A stretch of DNA of 64,000 bases from Nocardioides albertanoniae (GTDB lineage Bacteria; Actinomycetota; Actinomycetes; Propionibacteriales; Nocardioidaceae), in contig NZ_VFOV01000001.1 in assembly GCF_006716315.1 (NCBI RefSeq), positions 2,558,501-2,622,500 on the forward strand. Reading direction: 5' to 3'. Of the stretch, positions 50,449-60,906 are shown in pieces. Every line of letters begins with the position of its first letter. Position 1 is the stretch's first letter. Both the position numbers and the translations under genes were made by a program. The notes under the pieces are model-generated. The model was not told where the DNA came from. It made no database searches and saw nothing but the letters and a program-made list of their open reading frames with translations.

Positions 50449-50619
50449 CTAGGCGGCGAGCGGGACGCTGCCCGGCATCACGACCGGTGCGCAGGCGCAG
50501 GTGTCGCTGCAGGCGAGGTAGGTGTGCACCTCGTGGCCACACCGCTGGCACTGCAGGAAGTGCGACATCGTGATGGTGCGTGCTGCCGTGTTCTCGGGGT
50601 GCTGAGCTGTGTCCCACAT
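50449..50619 (-). CDS. Small Cys/His-rich MWDT protein, copy 2
   Basis: A 56-residue protein starting MWDTAQHPENTAARTITMSH, then CQRCGHEVHTYLACSDTCAC: the same CxxCGHxxHx4Cx3CxC pattern as the protein at 39221-39379, with the shared MWDT start and an SH three residues before the first Cys. A GGAGA site precedes the ATG at 50619. It is convergent with the response regulator gene and divergent from the AraC gene. The pattern suggests a metal-binding module; no family name is known to me. Confidence 0.72.
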   Translation of the reverse strand: MWDTAQHPENTAARTITMSHFLQCQRCGHEVHTYLACSDTCACAPVVMPGSVPLAA

Positions 50620-50718
50620 GACGTTCTCCTGTCCGTGTCGTGCCTTCACCTACTCAACGAGTCTGCGCGCACGATTTCGACACTTCTTCGTCGACACGCG
50701 GCAGATTCATCGAAATGG

Positions 50719-50724
50719 GATGAT
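50719..50724 (+). promoter_or_regulatory. -10-like GATGAT, leaderless start
   Basis: GATGAT and six bases precede the GTG at 50731 of the AraC-type regulator; it departs from TANNNT at the first base. Confidence 0.35.
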
Positions 50725-50730
50725 CACCAG

Positions 50731-51213
50731 GTGACGACGCAAGCCGGCGGTGGGCCCGGTGAGAAGCAGGGCCAGGAGCAACGGCTGCGTGATCTCAAGC
50801 TGCTGCGGCAGGTCAAGGACCGCATCGATCGTGAGTACGCCCAGCCGCTCGACGTGGAGGCGCTCGCGCGCGGGGCGCACATGTCGGCCGGACACCTGAG
50901 CCGGGAGTTCAAGAAGGCCTACGGCGAGCCGCCGTACTCCTATCTGATGACCCGTCGCGTGGAGCGGGCGATGACGCTGCTTCGACGTGGCGACCTCAGC
51001 GTCACCGATATCTGCTTCGAGGTCGGGTTCTCCTCGCTGGGCACGTTCTCGACCCGGTTCACCGAGCTCGTCGGGATGTCACCGAGCCGCTATCGCCAGG
51101 GGGCGATCGCCGGTGAGGCCGGGCTCCCGCCGTGCGTCTCCAAACAGGTCACCAGACCGATCCGACGGACGTCGATCAGGAATCGAGAAGCGACGGCCCC
51201 CGACCCTGCCTAA
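50731..51213 (+). CDS. AraC family HTH regulator
   Basis: A 160-residue protein, mostly DNA-binding domain. KDRIDREYAQPLDVEALARGAHMSAGHLSREFKKAYGEPPYSYLMTRRVERAMTLL is the first HTH and RRGDLSVTDICFEVGFSSLGTFSTRFTELVGMSPSRYR the second, with the AraC signature. No effector domain precedes it. It ends 10 bp before a VOC protein gene, a pairing seen often in actinobacteria where the regulator controls the VOC gene. The C-terminal basic tail is unassigned. Confidence 0.9.
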   Translation: MTTQAGGGPGEKQGQEQRLRDLKLLRQVKDRIDREYAQPLDVEALARGAHMSAGHLSREFKKAYGEPPYSYLMTRRVERAMTLLRRGDLSVTDICFEVGFSSLGTFSTRFTELVGMSPSRYRQGAIAGEAGLPPCVSKQVTRPIRRTSIRNREATAPDPA

Positions 51214-51216
51214 CGT
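51211..51216 (+). promoter_or_regulatory. -10 box TAACGT made from a stop codon
   Basis: TAACGT begins with the TAA stop of the AraC gene; seven bases later is the ATG at 51224. Confidence 0.5.
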
Positions 51217-51223
51217 GAGGGTC

Positions 51224-51646
51224 ATGGACATCAGCATTCACGTCACCTTCCTTCCGCACACCGACCCCGAGGCCTCGCTGGCCTTCTACCGCGACACGCT
51301 CGGCTTCGAGCTCCGCAAGGACGTCGGCTACGAGAACATGCGCTGGCTCACCCTCGGCCCCGCCGACCGGCCCGACTCCAACATCGTGCTCTACCCGCCG
51401 AACGCCGACCCCGGCGTCAGCGACGAGGAGGGCAAGGTCGTGCTCGAGATGATGGCGAAGGGCACCTTCGCCTCGATCATGCTCGCCACACCGGACGTCG
51501 ACGCCACCTTCGCGCAGATCCAGGGATCGCTCGAGGCGAGCGGGGCCGAGGTGATGCAGGAGCCCACCGACCAGGACTGGGGCCAGCGCGACTGCGCCTT
51601 CCGCGACCCGGCCGGCAACACCGTCCGCATGCAGCAGGTCAAGTAG
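51224..51646 (+). CDS. VOC family protein (glyoxalase-like)
   Basis: A 140-residue vicinal-oxygen-chelate domain: ISIHVTFLPHTDPEASLAFYRDTLGFELRKDVGYENMRWLTLGPADRPDSNIVLYPP followed by the second half ASIMLATPDVDATFAQIQGSLEASGAEVMQEPTDQDWGQRDCAFRDPAGNTVRMQQ. The paired HDP/FRDPAGN ends are typical of metal-binding glyoxalase or bleomycin-resistance proteins. The ligand is unknown. The leaderless start at 51224 is set by the -10 box. Confidence 0.88.
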   Translation: MDISIHVTFLPHTDPEASLAFYRDTLGFELRKDVGYENMRWLTLGPADRPDSNIVLYPPNADPGVSDEEGKVVLEMMAKGTFASIMLATPDVDATFAQIQGSLEASGAEVMQEPTDQDWGQRDCAFRDPAGNTVRMQQVK

Positions 51647-51708
51647 CCGAGCCATGTGCCGCGTCGGATTCATGCCGCCGGCGGACGTCCGCGACCAGGA
51701 GAAGATCG

Positions 51709-52164
51709 ATGACAACAGAGACGAAGAAGAAGCCCGGTACGCCCGGGAGACTGTCCCGCTGGATGCAGCACCGCGCGAACGCGCGGCTGATCCGCAAGGT
51801 TCGTGACGGGAAGGGCACCTTCTGGGGCATGGACGTCCTGGTGCTGCACACCGTCGGACGCCGCAGCGGTCAGCAGCGGGAGACGCCGCTGGCGTGGTTC
51901 GACGACGGGTCGGGCAGCCGGGTCGTGGTCGCCTCGGGCGGCGGCAGCCATCACCCCGACTGGCACGCCAACCTGTTCGCGAATGCTGCGGAGGCTGCGT
52001 ACGAGCTTCCGGGGGAGGAGCCGATCGCCGCCACCCCCGAGCGCCTCGAGGGTGAGGAGCGTGAACGGGTCTGGCAGGTCGTGGCGAAGGCCTCGCCGCA
52101 GATCGCGAAGTATCAGGCCAAGTCCGACCGGGTCTACCCGCTGATCCGTCTCTCGGCGCGGTGA
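51709..52164 (+). CDS. Deazaflavin (F420)-dependent nitroreductase family protein
   Basis: A 151-residue split-barrel protein of the DDN/FDOR-A family. DVLVLHTVGRRSGQQRETPLAWFDDGSGSRVVVASGGGSHHPDWHANLFANA is the diagnostic F420-binding stretch, with the R-x-S-G-x-x-R-x-T-P motif and the HPDWHANL tail. It likely reduces an unknown substrate with reduced F420, consistent with a mycobacterial or Nocardioides type background. AGGAGA precedes the ATG at 51709. Confidence 0.9.
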   Translation: MTTETKKKPGTPGRLSRWMQHRANARLIRKVRDGKGTFWGMDVLVLHTVGRRSGQQRETPLAWFDDGSGSRVVVASGGGSHHPDWHANLFANAAEAAYELPGEEPIAATPERLEGEERERVWQVVAKASPQIAKYQAKSDRVYPLIRLSAR

Positions 52165-52213
52165 GACCGGTGGGACATGACGAATCCGCAGGCGCATCCA
52201 CGGGGTCACGATC

Positions 52214-52219
52214 TAGCCT
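52214..52219 (+). promoter_or_regulatory. -10 box TAGCCT, leaderless start
   Basis: TAGCCT and seven bases precede the ATG at 52227; this fixes the start against an ORF extension to 52161. Confidence 0.5.
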
Positions 52220-52226
52220 TCATGCC

Positions 52227-54581
<2,355 letters not shown>

Positions 54582-54696
54582 ACGACCCATGGTGGTGGGG
54601 ATCACGTGGGTTTGCGGGCATCTGGATGCGGAGCGGCGCGGATCGGCAACCTAGTGTGGATTGGTTGCCGCATCAACGTCAGAAGGAAACCCCCAC

Positions 54697-55224
54697 ATGT
54701 CCCTCCACGTTCCCCAGCACAGGCAGGTGCCCGCGTCCACCTACACCTCGTGGACCCGCCGGCCGGCCCCCGCCGCCGTGGAGCAGGTCACCGCCGAGGA
54801 GCGCCCCGAGCCGGTGTGGCCTCGTGGCCTGGTGGCCACCGCGATCGCCGCGGTGGCCACCACCGTCGTCGCCGTGGTCGCGAAGACCGCGGGCGTCGAC
54901 TTCGCGAGCAGCGCCGGTGACGTGCCGATCTCGGCGTTCCCGATGTTCACCGTCTACTGCTCGCTGGTCGGCGTGATCATCGCGGAGGTGATGATCCGGG
55001 TCACGACCCTTCCCCGCTCGAGCTTCCAGATCACCACCATCGTGCTCACCGGGCTGTCTCTGGTCCCGGTGGTGCTGCCCGTCTTCGAGTTCGACCTCAC
55101 CTTCGTCGCCGTGCTGTGCCTGACCCACGTCGTCGCGGCCGCGATCGTGGTGCCGATGATCTCGGTGCGGATGGTCGAGCGCCGCGGGCTCGACCTCGAG
55201 CCGCGCGGCCAGCACGTGCGATAG
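54697..55224 (+). CDS. Four-segment membrane protein (DUF6069-like)
   Basis: A 175-residue protein. Residues 1-43 are a Pro/Arg-rich cytoplasmic tail; four membrane helices follow (about 44-64, 77-100, 109-127 and 135-155) with a VSVRMVERRGL end. The arrangement matches the actinobacterial DUF6069 family as I recall it; function unknown. The ATG at 54697 follows AGAAGGAAA, and TAGTGT at 54652-54657 could be its -10 with a 30-base leader. Confidence 0.7.
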   Translation: MSLHVPQHRQVPASTYTSWTRRPAPAAVEQVTAEERPEPVWPRGLVATAIAAVATTVVAVVAKTAGVDFASSAGDVPISAFPMFTVYCSLVGVIIAEVMIRVTTLPRSSFQITTIVLTGLSLVPVVLPVFEFDLTFVAVLCLTHVVAAAIVVPMISVRMVERRGLDLEPRGQHVR

Positions 55225-55263
55225 AGGACGCCGACCGTCCTGATTCGGTGCCAGGCTCGTTCC

Positions 55264-55734
55264 ATGGCACTCGAGACGAGAACGATCCAGGTCACCTTCG
55301 ACGCCCGCGACCCACGCGCGCTCTCCACGTTCTGGCGTGACGTGCTCGGCTACGTACACCCGGCGCCGCCAGGCATCGAGGTGCCCGAGGGCACCGAGCC
55401 GTTGGACGCGTGGGAGATCTTTCTCGAGAAGGCCGGAGTGCCTCCCGAGAAGCGCAACGACGCCTCGGCGATCGAGGATCCCGTCGGAGTCGGGCCGCGC
55501 GTCTTCTTCCAGCGCGTGCCCGAACCCAAGACGGCGAAGAACAAGGTCCATCTCGACGTCCGGGCGGCTCCCGGCCTGACAGGGGAGGAGCGGATGGCGG
55601 CGCTGGAGGCGGAGTGCGATCGCGCCGTGGCTCTCGGCGCCACCCGGGTCCAACGGTTCGAGCCCGAGCCGCCGATGAGCCACGGCTTCATCGTCATGCA
55701 CGACCCCGAGGGAAACGAGTGGTGCCTGGACTGA
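55264..55734 (+). CDS. VOC family protein, CatE/PhnB-like
   Basis: A 156-residue VOC protein. TIQVTFDARDPRALSTFWRDVLGYVHPAPP is the first beta-alpha-beta-beta-beta unit; the second carries FQRVPEPKTAKNKVHLDVRAAPG and ends VMHDPEGNEWCLD, the usual VOC closing motif. It lacks an obvious second metal-binding His in the first half and is likely a ligand-binding or resistance protein rather than a classical glyoxalase. A weak -10 CAGGCT six bases upstream suggests a leaderless start. Confidence 0.85.
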   Translation: MALETRTIQVTFDARDPRALSTFWRDVLGYVHPAPPGIEVPEGTEPLDAWEIFLEKAGVPPEKRNDASAIEDPVGVGPRVFFQRVPEPKTAKNKVHLDVRAAPGLTGEERMAALEAECDRAVALGATRVQRFEPEPPMSHGFIVMHDPEGNEWCLD

Positions 55735-55743
55735 GCGCTTCTC

Positions 55744-55749
55744 TATCCT
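55744..55749 (+). promoter_or_regulatory. -10 box TATCCT, leaderless start
   Basis: TATCCT and six bases precede the ATG at 55756. Confidence 0.5.
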
Positions 55750-55755
55750 CGACGG

Positions 55756-56238
55756 ATGTTGATCAGGGCTGCTGTTCCCGATGACGCCGAAGCGTTGACC
55801 GACCTCCATCTGGATGTGTGGGAGGAGGCGTACGCGGGCCTGATGCCGGACAGGATCTTCGTGGAGCGCCGTGCCCAGCGGCGGACGAGGATCGAGCGGT
55901 GGCGTACGAACATCGAGACCGGTCCGATCTCGAACACGGTGCTCGAGGCAGATCAGCCGGGTCGCCTCATCGGGTTCGCGAGCGCCGGGCCGGCCCGCGA
56001 CGATGACTCGGAGCTACCGCCGCTGGAGCTCTCGGCGCTCTACGTGCGCGCGGAGACGTACGGAGCCGGGCTCGGCTACGCACTTCTCGAGGCCGCGATC
56101 GGAAGAGCCGCGGCATACCTCTGGGTGCTCGACGGCAACGAGCGAGCGACAGCGTTCTACGCGCGCCAGGGCTTCCGGTTCGATGGCCATACGAAGACCG
56201 ATCCGGTCGGCACCGAGCGCCGGATGGTCCGGACCTGA
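55756..56238 (+). CDS. GNAT family N-acetyltransferase
   Basis: A 160-residue GNAT. IRAAVPDDAEALTDLHLDVWEEAYAGLMPDR is the N-terminal motif common to actinobacterial GNATs, LSALYVRAETYGAGLGYALLEAAIG holds motif A with a G-A-G-L-G pyrophosphate loop, and LWVLDGNERATAFYARQGFRFDG motif B. The acceptor is unknown. It has a leaderless start and converges on the methyltransferase gene at 56292. Confidence 0.86.
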   Translation: MLIRAAVPDDAEALTDLHLDVWEEAYAGLMPDRIFVERRAQRRTRIERWRTNIETGPISNTVLEADQPGRLIGFASAGPARDDDSELPPLELSALYVRAETYGAGLGYALLEAAIGRAAAYLWVLDGNERATAFYARQGFRFDGHTKTDPVGTERRMVRT

Positions 56239-56248
56239 TGCCGCGGCT

Positions 56249-56274
56249 CGGGCGAAAGAACTTTCATTCGCCCG
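56249..56274. terminator. Hairpin between convergent genes
   Basis: CGGGCGAA and TTCGCCCG (8 bp) flank a 10-base loop between the GNAT and methyltransferase stops. Confidence 0.6.
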
Positions 56275-56291
56275 GGGCGCCGGTCTGTCGA

Positions 56292-56969
56292 TCAGCGCAG
56301 CCGGCGGGCGAGCAGGGTCGAGTCGTCGATGTCGACCTGGACGCCGTCGCGAACGGTCGAGCGAGGGCGCTGCTCGACGACGAGCGCCTCGAACCCTTCG
56401 GGTAGGCCGGGGAGCAGCTCCTCGGCGAGGAACATCGCGTTGCGGTGACTCTGGCTCAGCTGGGTGAAGACCTCCGAGGGGGCATGCCCGACGATCAGGA
56501 GGTGACCGCCCGGGGCGACCGCGGTGGCCAGGCGGCCCGCGACGTCGACCATGCTCCCGTCGGGCGTGTGCAAGAAGTGGCTCGTGACCAGATCGAACTG
56601 ACGCCCCTCGGCGTCGAACGTGCGGGCGTCGACCTGCCACCAGGTCGTACGCTCGGCCACCCCGGCGTCCTCCGCATGGCGTCGAGCGCTCTCGAGGCCG
56701 GTCGCGGAGAAGTCGGCGCCGGTGACGGTCCAGCCCTGCTGAGCGAGCCAGACGACGTCGCCACCTTCGCCGCAACCGACGTCGAGCGCGGTGCCAGGCA
56801 CCATCCCAGAGGCCTCAGCCACTAGCTGAGGGTTAGGGTTTCCGCTCCACATCTTCGCCTCGCCGGCATAGCGCTCCTCCCACGCTTCCGGCTCGAACAT
56901 CCTTCGCGCCTCGTCCTCGCTCATCTGGTGTCCGTGCCCGTGCTGGTGCTGTGCCGCGCCTTCGCTCAT
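56292..56969 (-). CDS. Class I SAM-dependent methyltransferase with His-rich N-terminus
   Basis: A 225-residue methyltransferase of the TehB/thiopurine-like group. Motif I TALDVGCGEGGDVVWLAQQGWTVTGADFSATGLESAR binds SAM and QFDLVTSHFLH is motif II. An N-terminal HQHGHGHQMS stretch is rich in His, possibly metal-binding or simply disordered. Members methylate small electrophiles, tellurite or thiols; the target here is unknown. TAGATT six bases before the ATG indicates a leaderless start. Confidence 0.87.
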   Translation of the reverse strand: MSEGAAQHQHGHGHQMSEDEARRMFEPEAWEERYAGEAKMWSGNPNPQLVAEASGMVPGTALDVGCGEGGDVVWLAQQGWTVTGADFSATGLESARRHAEDAGVAERTTWWQVDARTFDAEGRQFDLVTSHFLHTPDGSMVDVAGRLATAVAPGGHLLIVGHAPSEVFTQLSQSHRNAMFLAEELLPGLPEGFEALVVEQRPRSTVRDGVQVDIDDSTLLARRLR

Positions 56970-56975
56970 GACCCC

Positions 56976-56981
56976 AATCTA
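56976..56981 (-). promoter_or_regulatory. -10 box TAGATT, leaderless start
   Basis: On the reverse strand TAGATT and six bases precede the ATG at 56969. Confidence 0.5.
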
Positions 56982-57041
56982 GCCGCGGCCCGCGGTTAAA
57001 CCTGGTGCGTCCCGGCACGCCATGTGGTTGCCTGACCCGCG

Positions 57042-57542
57042 ATGATCACCCTGAGCGAACCGCCCCGCCTGATCCGACCGACCACCGCCGTACGCACGTC
57101 TTATCTCACCGGCGAGCAGGCCGACTGCCTGCTGCGCGGCGCCGCCACCGAATGGCTCGGGCCGGCCAGCGACGACTTCGATGCCTTCGTCGCCGCCCGC
57201 GACCACGACAAGGAGCTGTGGGGAGTGACGGCGACGGTCTACTGGTATGTCTCCGCCGAGCACTACCTCGGCACCCTCGTGGTGCGCCACACGCTGACCC
57301 CCGAGCTGCACGTCGACGGCGGCCACATCGGCTATCACGTCGTCGCGCCCTGGCGGCGTCAGGGCCACGCCACGCGCATGCTCGAGCTCGGTCTCGAGAA
57401 GGCCCGCGAGCACGGCGTCTCCCGAGCCCTGCTCACCTGCGAGCCGTCCAACGACCCCTCGCGCCGGGTGATCGAGAAGAACGGCGGCGTGCCCGACGAA
57501 CAGCTCGGCACGGAGCTCCGCTTCTGGATCGCGGGCCAGTAG
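57042..57542 (+). CDS. GNAT family N-acetyltransferase
   Basis: A 166-residue GNAT. RPTTAVRTSYLTGEQADCLLRG at the start, LVVRHTLTPELHVDGGHIGYHVVAPWRRQGHATRMLELGLEKAREHG with the R-R-Q-G-H-A acetyl-CoA loop, and LLTCEPSNDPSRRVIEKNGGV as motif B. It matches uncharacterised acetyltransferases of the YkkB/GNAT group. Its TAG stop is the first half of the next gene's -10 box. No substrate is evident. Confidence 0.86.
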   Translation: MITLSEPPRLIRPTTAVRTSYLTGEQADCLLRGAATEWLGPASDDFDAFVAARDHDKELWGVTATVYWYVSAEHYLGTLVVRHTLTPELHVDGGHIGYHVVAPWRRQGHATRMLELGLEKAREHGVSRALLTCEPSNDPSRRVIEKNGGVPDEQLGTELRFWIAGQ

Positions 57543-57545
57543 GTT
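57540..57545 (+). promoter_or_regulatory. -10 box TAGGTT made from a stop codon
   Basis: TAGGTT begins with the TAG stop of the GNAT gene; six bases later is the ATG at 57552. Confidence 0.5.
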
Positions 57546-57551
57546 CGGCCC

Positions 57552-58316
57552 ATGCACGCTCTCGTACGCCGCCCCTCGCCCCGCCTCGCCGAGGGTCTCC
57601 TGACCCATCTCGAGCGCAAGCACGTCGACGTCGATCTCGCGGCCGCCCAGTGGGAGGCGTACGTCGAGGCGATGCGCTCCGCCGGCTGGACGACCCACGA
57701 GGTCGATCCCGCCGACGACTGCCCCGACTCGGTCTTCGTCGAGGACACGATGGTGGTCTTCGGGCCGCTGGCCGTGATCAGCCGTCCGGGAGCGCCCGAG
57801 CGGCGGCCGGAGACCCTCGCGGCCGAGGCCGCCGTGGGTGCGCGGGGATACCGGATCGCGCACATCGAGGCGCCCGGCACGCTCGACGGCGGAGACGTGC
57901 TCAAGCACGGCAACACGGTGTGGGTGGGGGAGGGCGGCCGCACCAACGCCGCAGGCATTTCCCAGCTGCGAGAGCTGCTCGCCCCGCTGGGCGCAGAGGT
58001 CGTCGGCGTGCCGACCTCGAAGGTGCTCCACCTCAAGTCGGCCGTCACCGCGCTGCCCGACGGCACGGTGATCGGCCACGAGCCGCTGGTCGACGACCCG
58101 GAGGTGTGGGGAGCCCGGTTCCTGCCCGTTCCGGAGGAACCGGGCTCCCACGTCGTCGTGCTCGACGACCGCACGGTGCTGATGGCTGCCTCGGCGCCGC
58201 GCTCGCGGCGCCTGATCGAGGAGCGCGGCTATCGCGTCGTCGCGGTCGACATCTCCGAGTTCGAGAAGCTCGAAGGATGCGTGACCTGTCTGTCGGTGCG
58301 GCTGCGCGACGCCTGA
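57552..58316 (+). CDS. ddaH: Dimethylarginine dimethylaminohydrolase
   Basis: A 254-residue pentein-fold hydrolase, the usual length of bacterial DDAH. CPDSVFVEDTMVV supplies the substrate Asp/Glu, APGTLDGGDVLKHG the next loop, HLKSAVTAL the catalytic His, and Cys246 in the closing GCVTCLSVRL matches the catalytic Cys249 of P. aeruginosa DDAH. It converts dimethyl- or monomethylarginine to citrulline and a methylamine. It is monocistronic with a leaderless start. Confidence 0.92.
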   Translation: MHALVRRPSPRLAEGLLTHLERKHVDVDLAAAQWEAYVEAMRSAGWTTHEVDPADDCPDSVFVEDTMVVFGPLAVISRPGAPERRPETLAAEAAVGARGYRIAHIEAPGTLDGGDVLKHGNTVWVGEGGRTNAAGISQLRELLAPLGAEVVGVPTSKVLHLKSAVTALPDGTVIGHEPLVDDPEVWGARFLPVPEEPGSHVVVLDDRTVLMAASAPRSRRLIEERGYRVVAVDISEFEKLEGCVTCLSVRLRDA

Positions 58317-58319
58317 GAC

Positions 58320-59696
58320 CTACAGCTGGTTGGGCAGCGTCGCGCAGTTGGAGGCAGCCGGAGCATCGCCACCGACCAGCCCGGTGAGCCAGTCGATCGC
58401 CGCGGTCTGGTCAGCCAGCAGCGGGGCGATGTGGTTGGTGATCAGCTTGTCGCCCAGGTTGGGCAGGACGATGGGCTGGTAGGTCACCGCGGCGCCCTGA
58501 CCGCACCAGTCGACGGCGAGCTGACGAGCCTGCTCGTGCGGCACGATGTCGTCCTGGATGCCGGTGGCCACGCGCACCGGCACCTCCGGCGTGCGGTTGC
58601 CGAGCTTCTGCTCGGCCATGATCTCCTGCACCGCGGGCTCGCGCTCGATGATCTGGTCGAGGCTCTCGCCGGTCTTGGTCCAGCTGGTGCTCCGCTGGAA
58701 CGGGTAGCTGGCGATAGCGTCGCCGACGCAGGCCGTCGAGAGGTCTTCGAGCGCGCCGCCGCCGCCTTCGTTCAGGTTCTCGTCGAGGATCGGCTGCAGC
58801 TCGGGGTAGGACTGGGCCAGGCCGTTGATCGTCCAGCCCAACGCACCCGCCAGCGCCGACCCGTCGATGCCGGCAGCGGTCGCCCGCAGGTCGGCGGGCG
58901 GCGCACCGACGTAGGCACCGACGAGGTTGACCTCCGGAGCGTACGCCTCGCGCAGCTCGGAGGCCGACCCCGTCGCGCCGCCACCCTGGCTGTAACCGAA
59001 GAGCCCCACCCGAGACCCTTCCGTCACCGAGGCCTCGGGCACCTTCACCGCGGCACGTGCCGCATCGAGCACGGCGTGCCCCTCGTCGACACGGTCGACG
59101 TAGGTGTGCAGCCGGTCGGTGGCGCCCAGGCCGACGTAGTCGGTCACCATCACGGCCACGCCGCGCGCGAGCAGGCGGTAGACGCCGATGTCCTCATAGC
59201 CCACCGAGACGGTCTTGCCGTTGAAGAAGATCGGGTGCTCCAGCCCGAGGGAGGCCGAGCACTGGTCGCCCTGCCCCATCGTGCCGGGCGCAACGACCAC
59301 CAGGGGCCGGTCGCCGTCACCCTTCCACTCCGCGAACGGCTCGATATAGGCACCGGTCACCGCGGCGGGCCCGCCGCTGTTGTCGGTCGTCTTGTACATG
59401 ACACGCGTGGCGGTGCCCGGGAGCGAGCCGACACCCGGGATCGACAGACCCGCGCCGAGGGGGAGGGGCTCGCTGCGTACGAGCTCACCGTTGGCGCCGG
59501 GAAGCTCTGCCGGAGGGTTGTAGAACTCGGGGATCTCGACGCCGCGCGAGACGGCGCTGGTCTCGCTGTCGGCAGCTCGCGCGGGGGCGTAGAGGGAGGC
59601 CGGCGTGACCGCGGCGACGGCCAGCGTCAGGGCCAGAATTCGGGTGGCCTTCCTGCGGGGGCGATTGACGAACATCCGAGCTGCACCGTGCGGCAT
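58320..59696 (-). CDS. Secreted lipase/esterase, LIP family
   Basis: A 458-residue exported hydrolase. Residues 1-41 are a signal peptide with a twin-Arg-like RRK start and an ARA cleavage site. The fold has VVVAPGTMGQGDQC near the oxyanion hole, the nucleophile in GLFGYSQGGGATG, an Asp in GIQDDIVPHEQARQL and a His in LITNHIAPLL. It matches the secretory lipase family of Candida and actinobacteria, which hydrolyse triacylglycerol or esters outside the cell. ATG 59696 follows AGGAGA. A Crp/GlxR-like box lies 56 bp upstream. Confidence 0.88.
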   Translation of the reverse strand: MPHGAARMFVNRPRRKATRILALTLAVAAVTPASLYAPARAADSETSAVSRGVEIPEFYNPPAELPGANGELVRSEPLPLGAGLSIPGVGSLPGTATRVMYKTTDNSGGPAAVTGAYIEPFAEWKGDGDRPLVVVAPGTMGQGDQCSASLGLEHPIFFNGKTVSVGYEDIGVYRLLARGVAVMVTDYVGLGATDRLHTYVDRVDEGHAVLDAARAAVKVPEASVTEGSRVGLFGYSQGGGATGSASELREAYAPEVNLVGAYVGAPPADLRATAAGIDGSALAGALGWTINGLAQSYPELQPILDENLNEGGGGALEDLSTACVGDAIASYPFQRSTSWTKTGESLDQIIEREPAVQEIMAEQKLGNRTPEVPVRVATGIQDDIVPHEQARQLAVDWCGQGAAVTYQPIVLPNLGDKLITNHIAPLLADQTAAIDWLTGLVGGDAPAASNCATLPNQL

Positions 59697-59751
59697 GGGG
59701 GATTTCTCCTCGTTAGCGGGGACCACCTCGTCCCGAGTTACTGCAGAGTAA

Positions 59752-59767
59752 TGTGACTGCACTCACG
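59752..59767. promoter_or_regulatory. Crp/GlxR-like box before the lipase gene
   Basis: TGTGA-CTGCAC-TCACG matches nine of ten consensus positions, starting 56 bp upstream of the lipase ATG. Confidence 0.45.
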
Positions 59768-59814
59768 CTGACAAGGGTTTCAGTCCACACTTGTACACCG
59801 AGATTTTTCCGGAC

Positions 59815-60432
59815 CTACACCGGCGCGACCGGCTGGCGCAGGATCGTGCGCAGCTTGGCGGGCTCGACGCGGCGTGGATCGCTGAGATAGATCTCGTGAT
59901 GCCTGCCGGTCATCCGCAGCCCGTGCTCCGGCACGAACCGATCGTGCAGCTCGGCGAGCACCGGGCCCTCGTCGTCGTACGGACCGACGTGCAGGGTCTG
60001 CACGCAGGTGCCTTCCTCGAGGGTGTCCCAGCGGATCTTGTCGAGGCTCGCGGGCGGCTCCTTCGCGCCCGCCGCCGAGACCGCCTCCTCGAACATCTGT
60101 GCGGTGATCCAGTCCGGCGTCATCAGCAGAGCGGTCCAGCTCCACTGCGACTTGTCACGCGAGGTTGTGAACGTGTCCATGTCCTCGGCCCACCACAGCG
60201 CTTCCAGCGGCGGCACCACATAGTCGCGACCCGCGCTCTTGCTGGCGAACTTGAGCTTGTACGCCACCGGGTAGAGCGTCGCCAACGCGTCCGCGTACTC
60301 GCCGCCCGCGTTCGGGTCACCGTGTCCGTCGATCATCAGGTAGGGGAGTGGTGGCACCTCGAGCACCCGGAACTCGCCCCGGCGCGCCCGGAAGCAGTCC
60401 AGGGTCTTCTTCAGGTCCGCCTTCTCTGCCAT
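59815..60432 (-). CDS. GyrI-like small-molecule-binding protein
   Basis: A 205-residue protein of the GyrI/SbmC fold. VLEVPPLPYLMIDGHGDPNAGGEYADALATLYPVAYKLKF is the core of the effector-binding domain seen free-standing or in AraC regulators, and TCVQTLHVGPYDDEGPVLAELHDRFVPEHGLRMTGRHHEIYLSDPRR the second repeat. There is no DNA-binding domain. Such proteins sequester or hydrolyse xenobiotics, but the ligand is unknown. GATCAT six bases before ATG 60432 suggests a leaderless start. It is divergent from the MmcQ gene. Confidence 0.83.
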   Translation of the reverse strand: MAEKADLKKTLDCFRARRGEFRVLEVPPLPYLMIDGHGDPNAGGEYADALATLYPVAYKLKFASKSAGRDYVVPPLEALWWAEDMDTFTTSRDKSQWSWTALLMTPDWITAQMFEEAVSAAGAKEPPASLDKIRWDTLEEGTCVQTLHVGPYDDEGPVLAELHDRFVPEHGLRMTGRHHEIYLSDPRRVEPAKLRTILRQPVAPV

Positions 60433-60501
60433 GGCGCCATGATCCCCCACGCGCCCGGTGCAGCCGCCCGAAACTCGGGTGCCGTCGCGCGCCGACGCGC
60501 C

Positions 60502-60507
60502 TACGCT
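60502..60507 (+). promoter_or_regulatory. -10 box TACGCT, leaderless start
   Basis: TACGCT and six bases precede the ATG at 60514. Confidence 0.5.
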
Positions 60508-60513
60508 CCAAGC

Positions 60514-60906
60514 ATGGCAACCGTCGAGGACGTCCGCTGGCTCGGCTCGAGCCTGGAGCGGTCCTACGAGGTCTTCGTGCGCAACCGGTTGAAGTTCCGT
60601 GTCGGCTCGATCGTCTACGTCGCCTTCTCGCTGGACGAGACCGAGATGGGGTTCGGGTTCCCGAAGGAGGAGCGCGCCGCCCTGGTCGCGAGCGAACCGG
60701 AGAGATTCCACCAGCCTCGCGAGTCGGAGATGCGGTTCAACTGGGTGGAGTCGTCGTTGGCCACCCTCGACCCGGTCGAGGCGTGCGAGCTCGTCGTCGA
60801 CGCCTGGCGCCTGTGCGTGCCGAAGAAGGTGTCGGCCGCCTACGATCTCCTGCACCCGGGCGGCCCCGGCCCCGACCGGCCCGAGCCTGGTGAAGGAGAC
60901 GCATGA
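60514..60906 (+). CDS. MmcQ/YjbR family protein
   Basis: A 130-residue protein with the alpha/beta MmcQ/YjbR fold: MATVEDVRWLGSSLERSYEVFVRNRLKFRVGSIVYVAFSLDETEMGFGFPKEERAALVASEPERFHQ, then WVESSLATLDPVEACELVVDAWRLCVPKKV. The family binds DNA in structural studies, but its cellular role is unclear. It overlaps the next gene by 4 bp (ATGA), so both are coupled. Its leaderless promoter serves the pair. Confidence 0.83.
   Translation: MATVEDVRWLGSSLERSYEVFVRNRLKFRVGSIVYVAFSLDETEMGFGFPKEERAALVASEPERFHQPRESEMRFNWVESSLATLDPVEACELVVDAWRLCVPKKVSAAYDLLHPGGPGPDRPEPGEGDA

Noticed and set aside
56249..56274. An operator for the GNAT or methyltransferase gene
   Set aside because: The inverted repeat lies between convergent stops, so a terminator explains it better.
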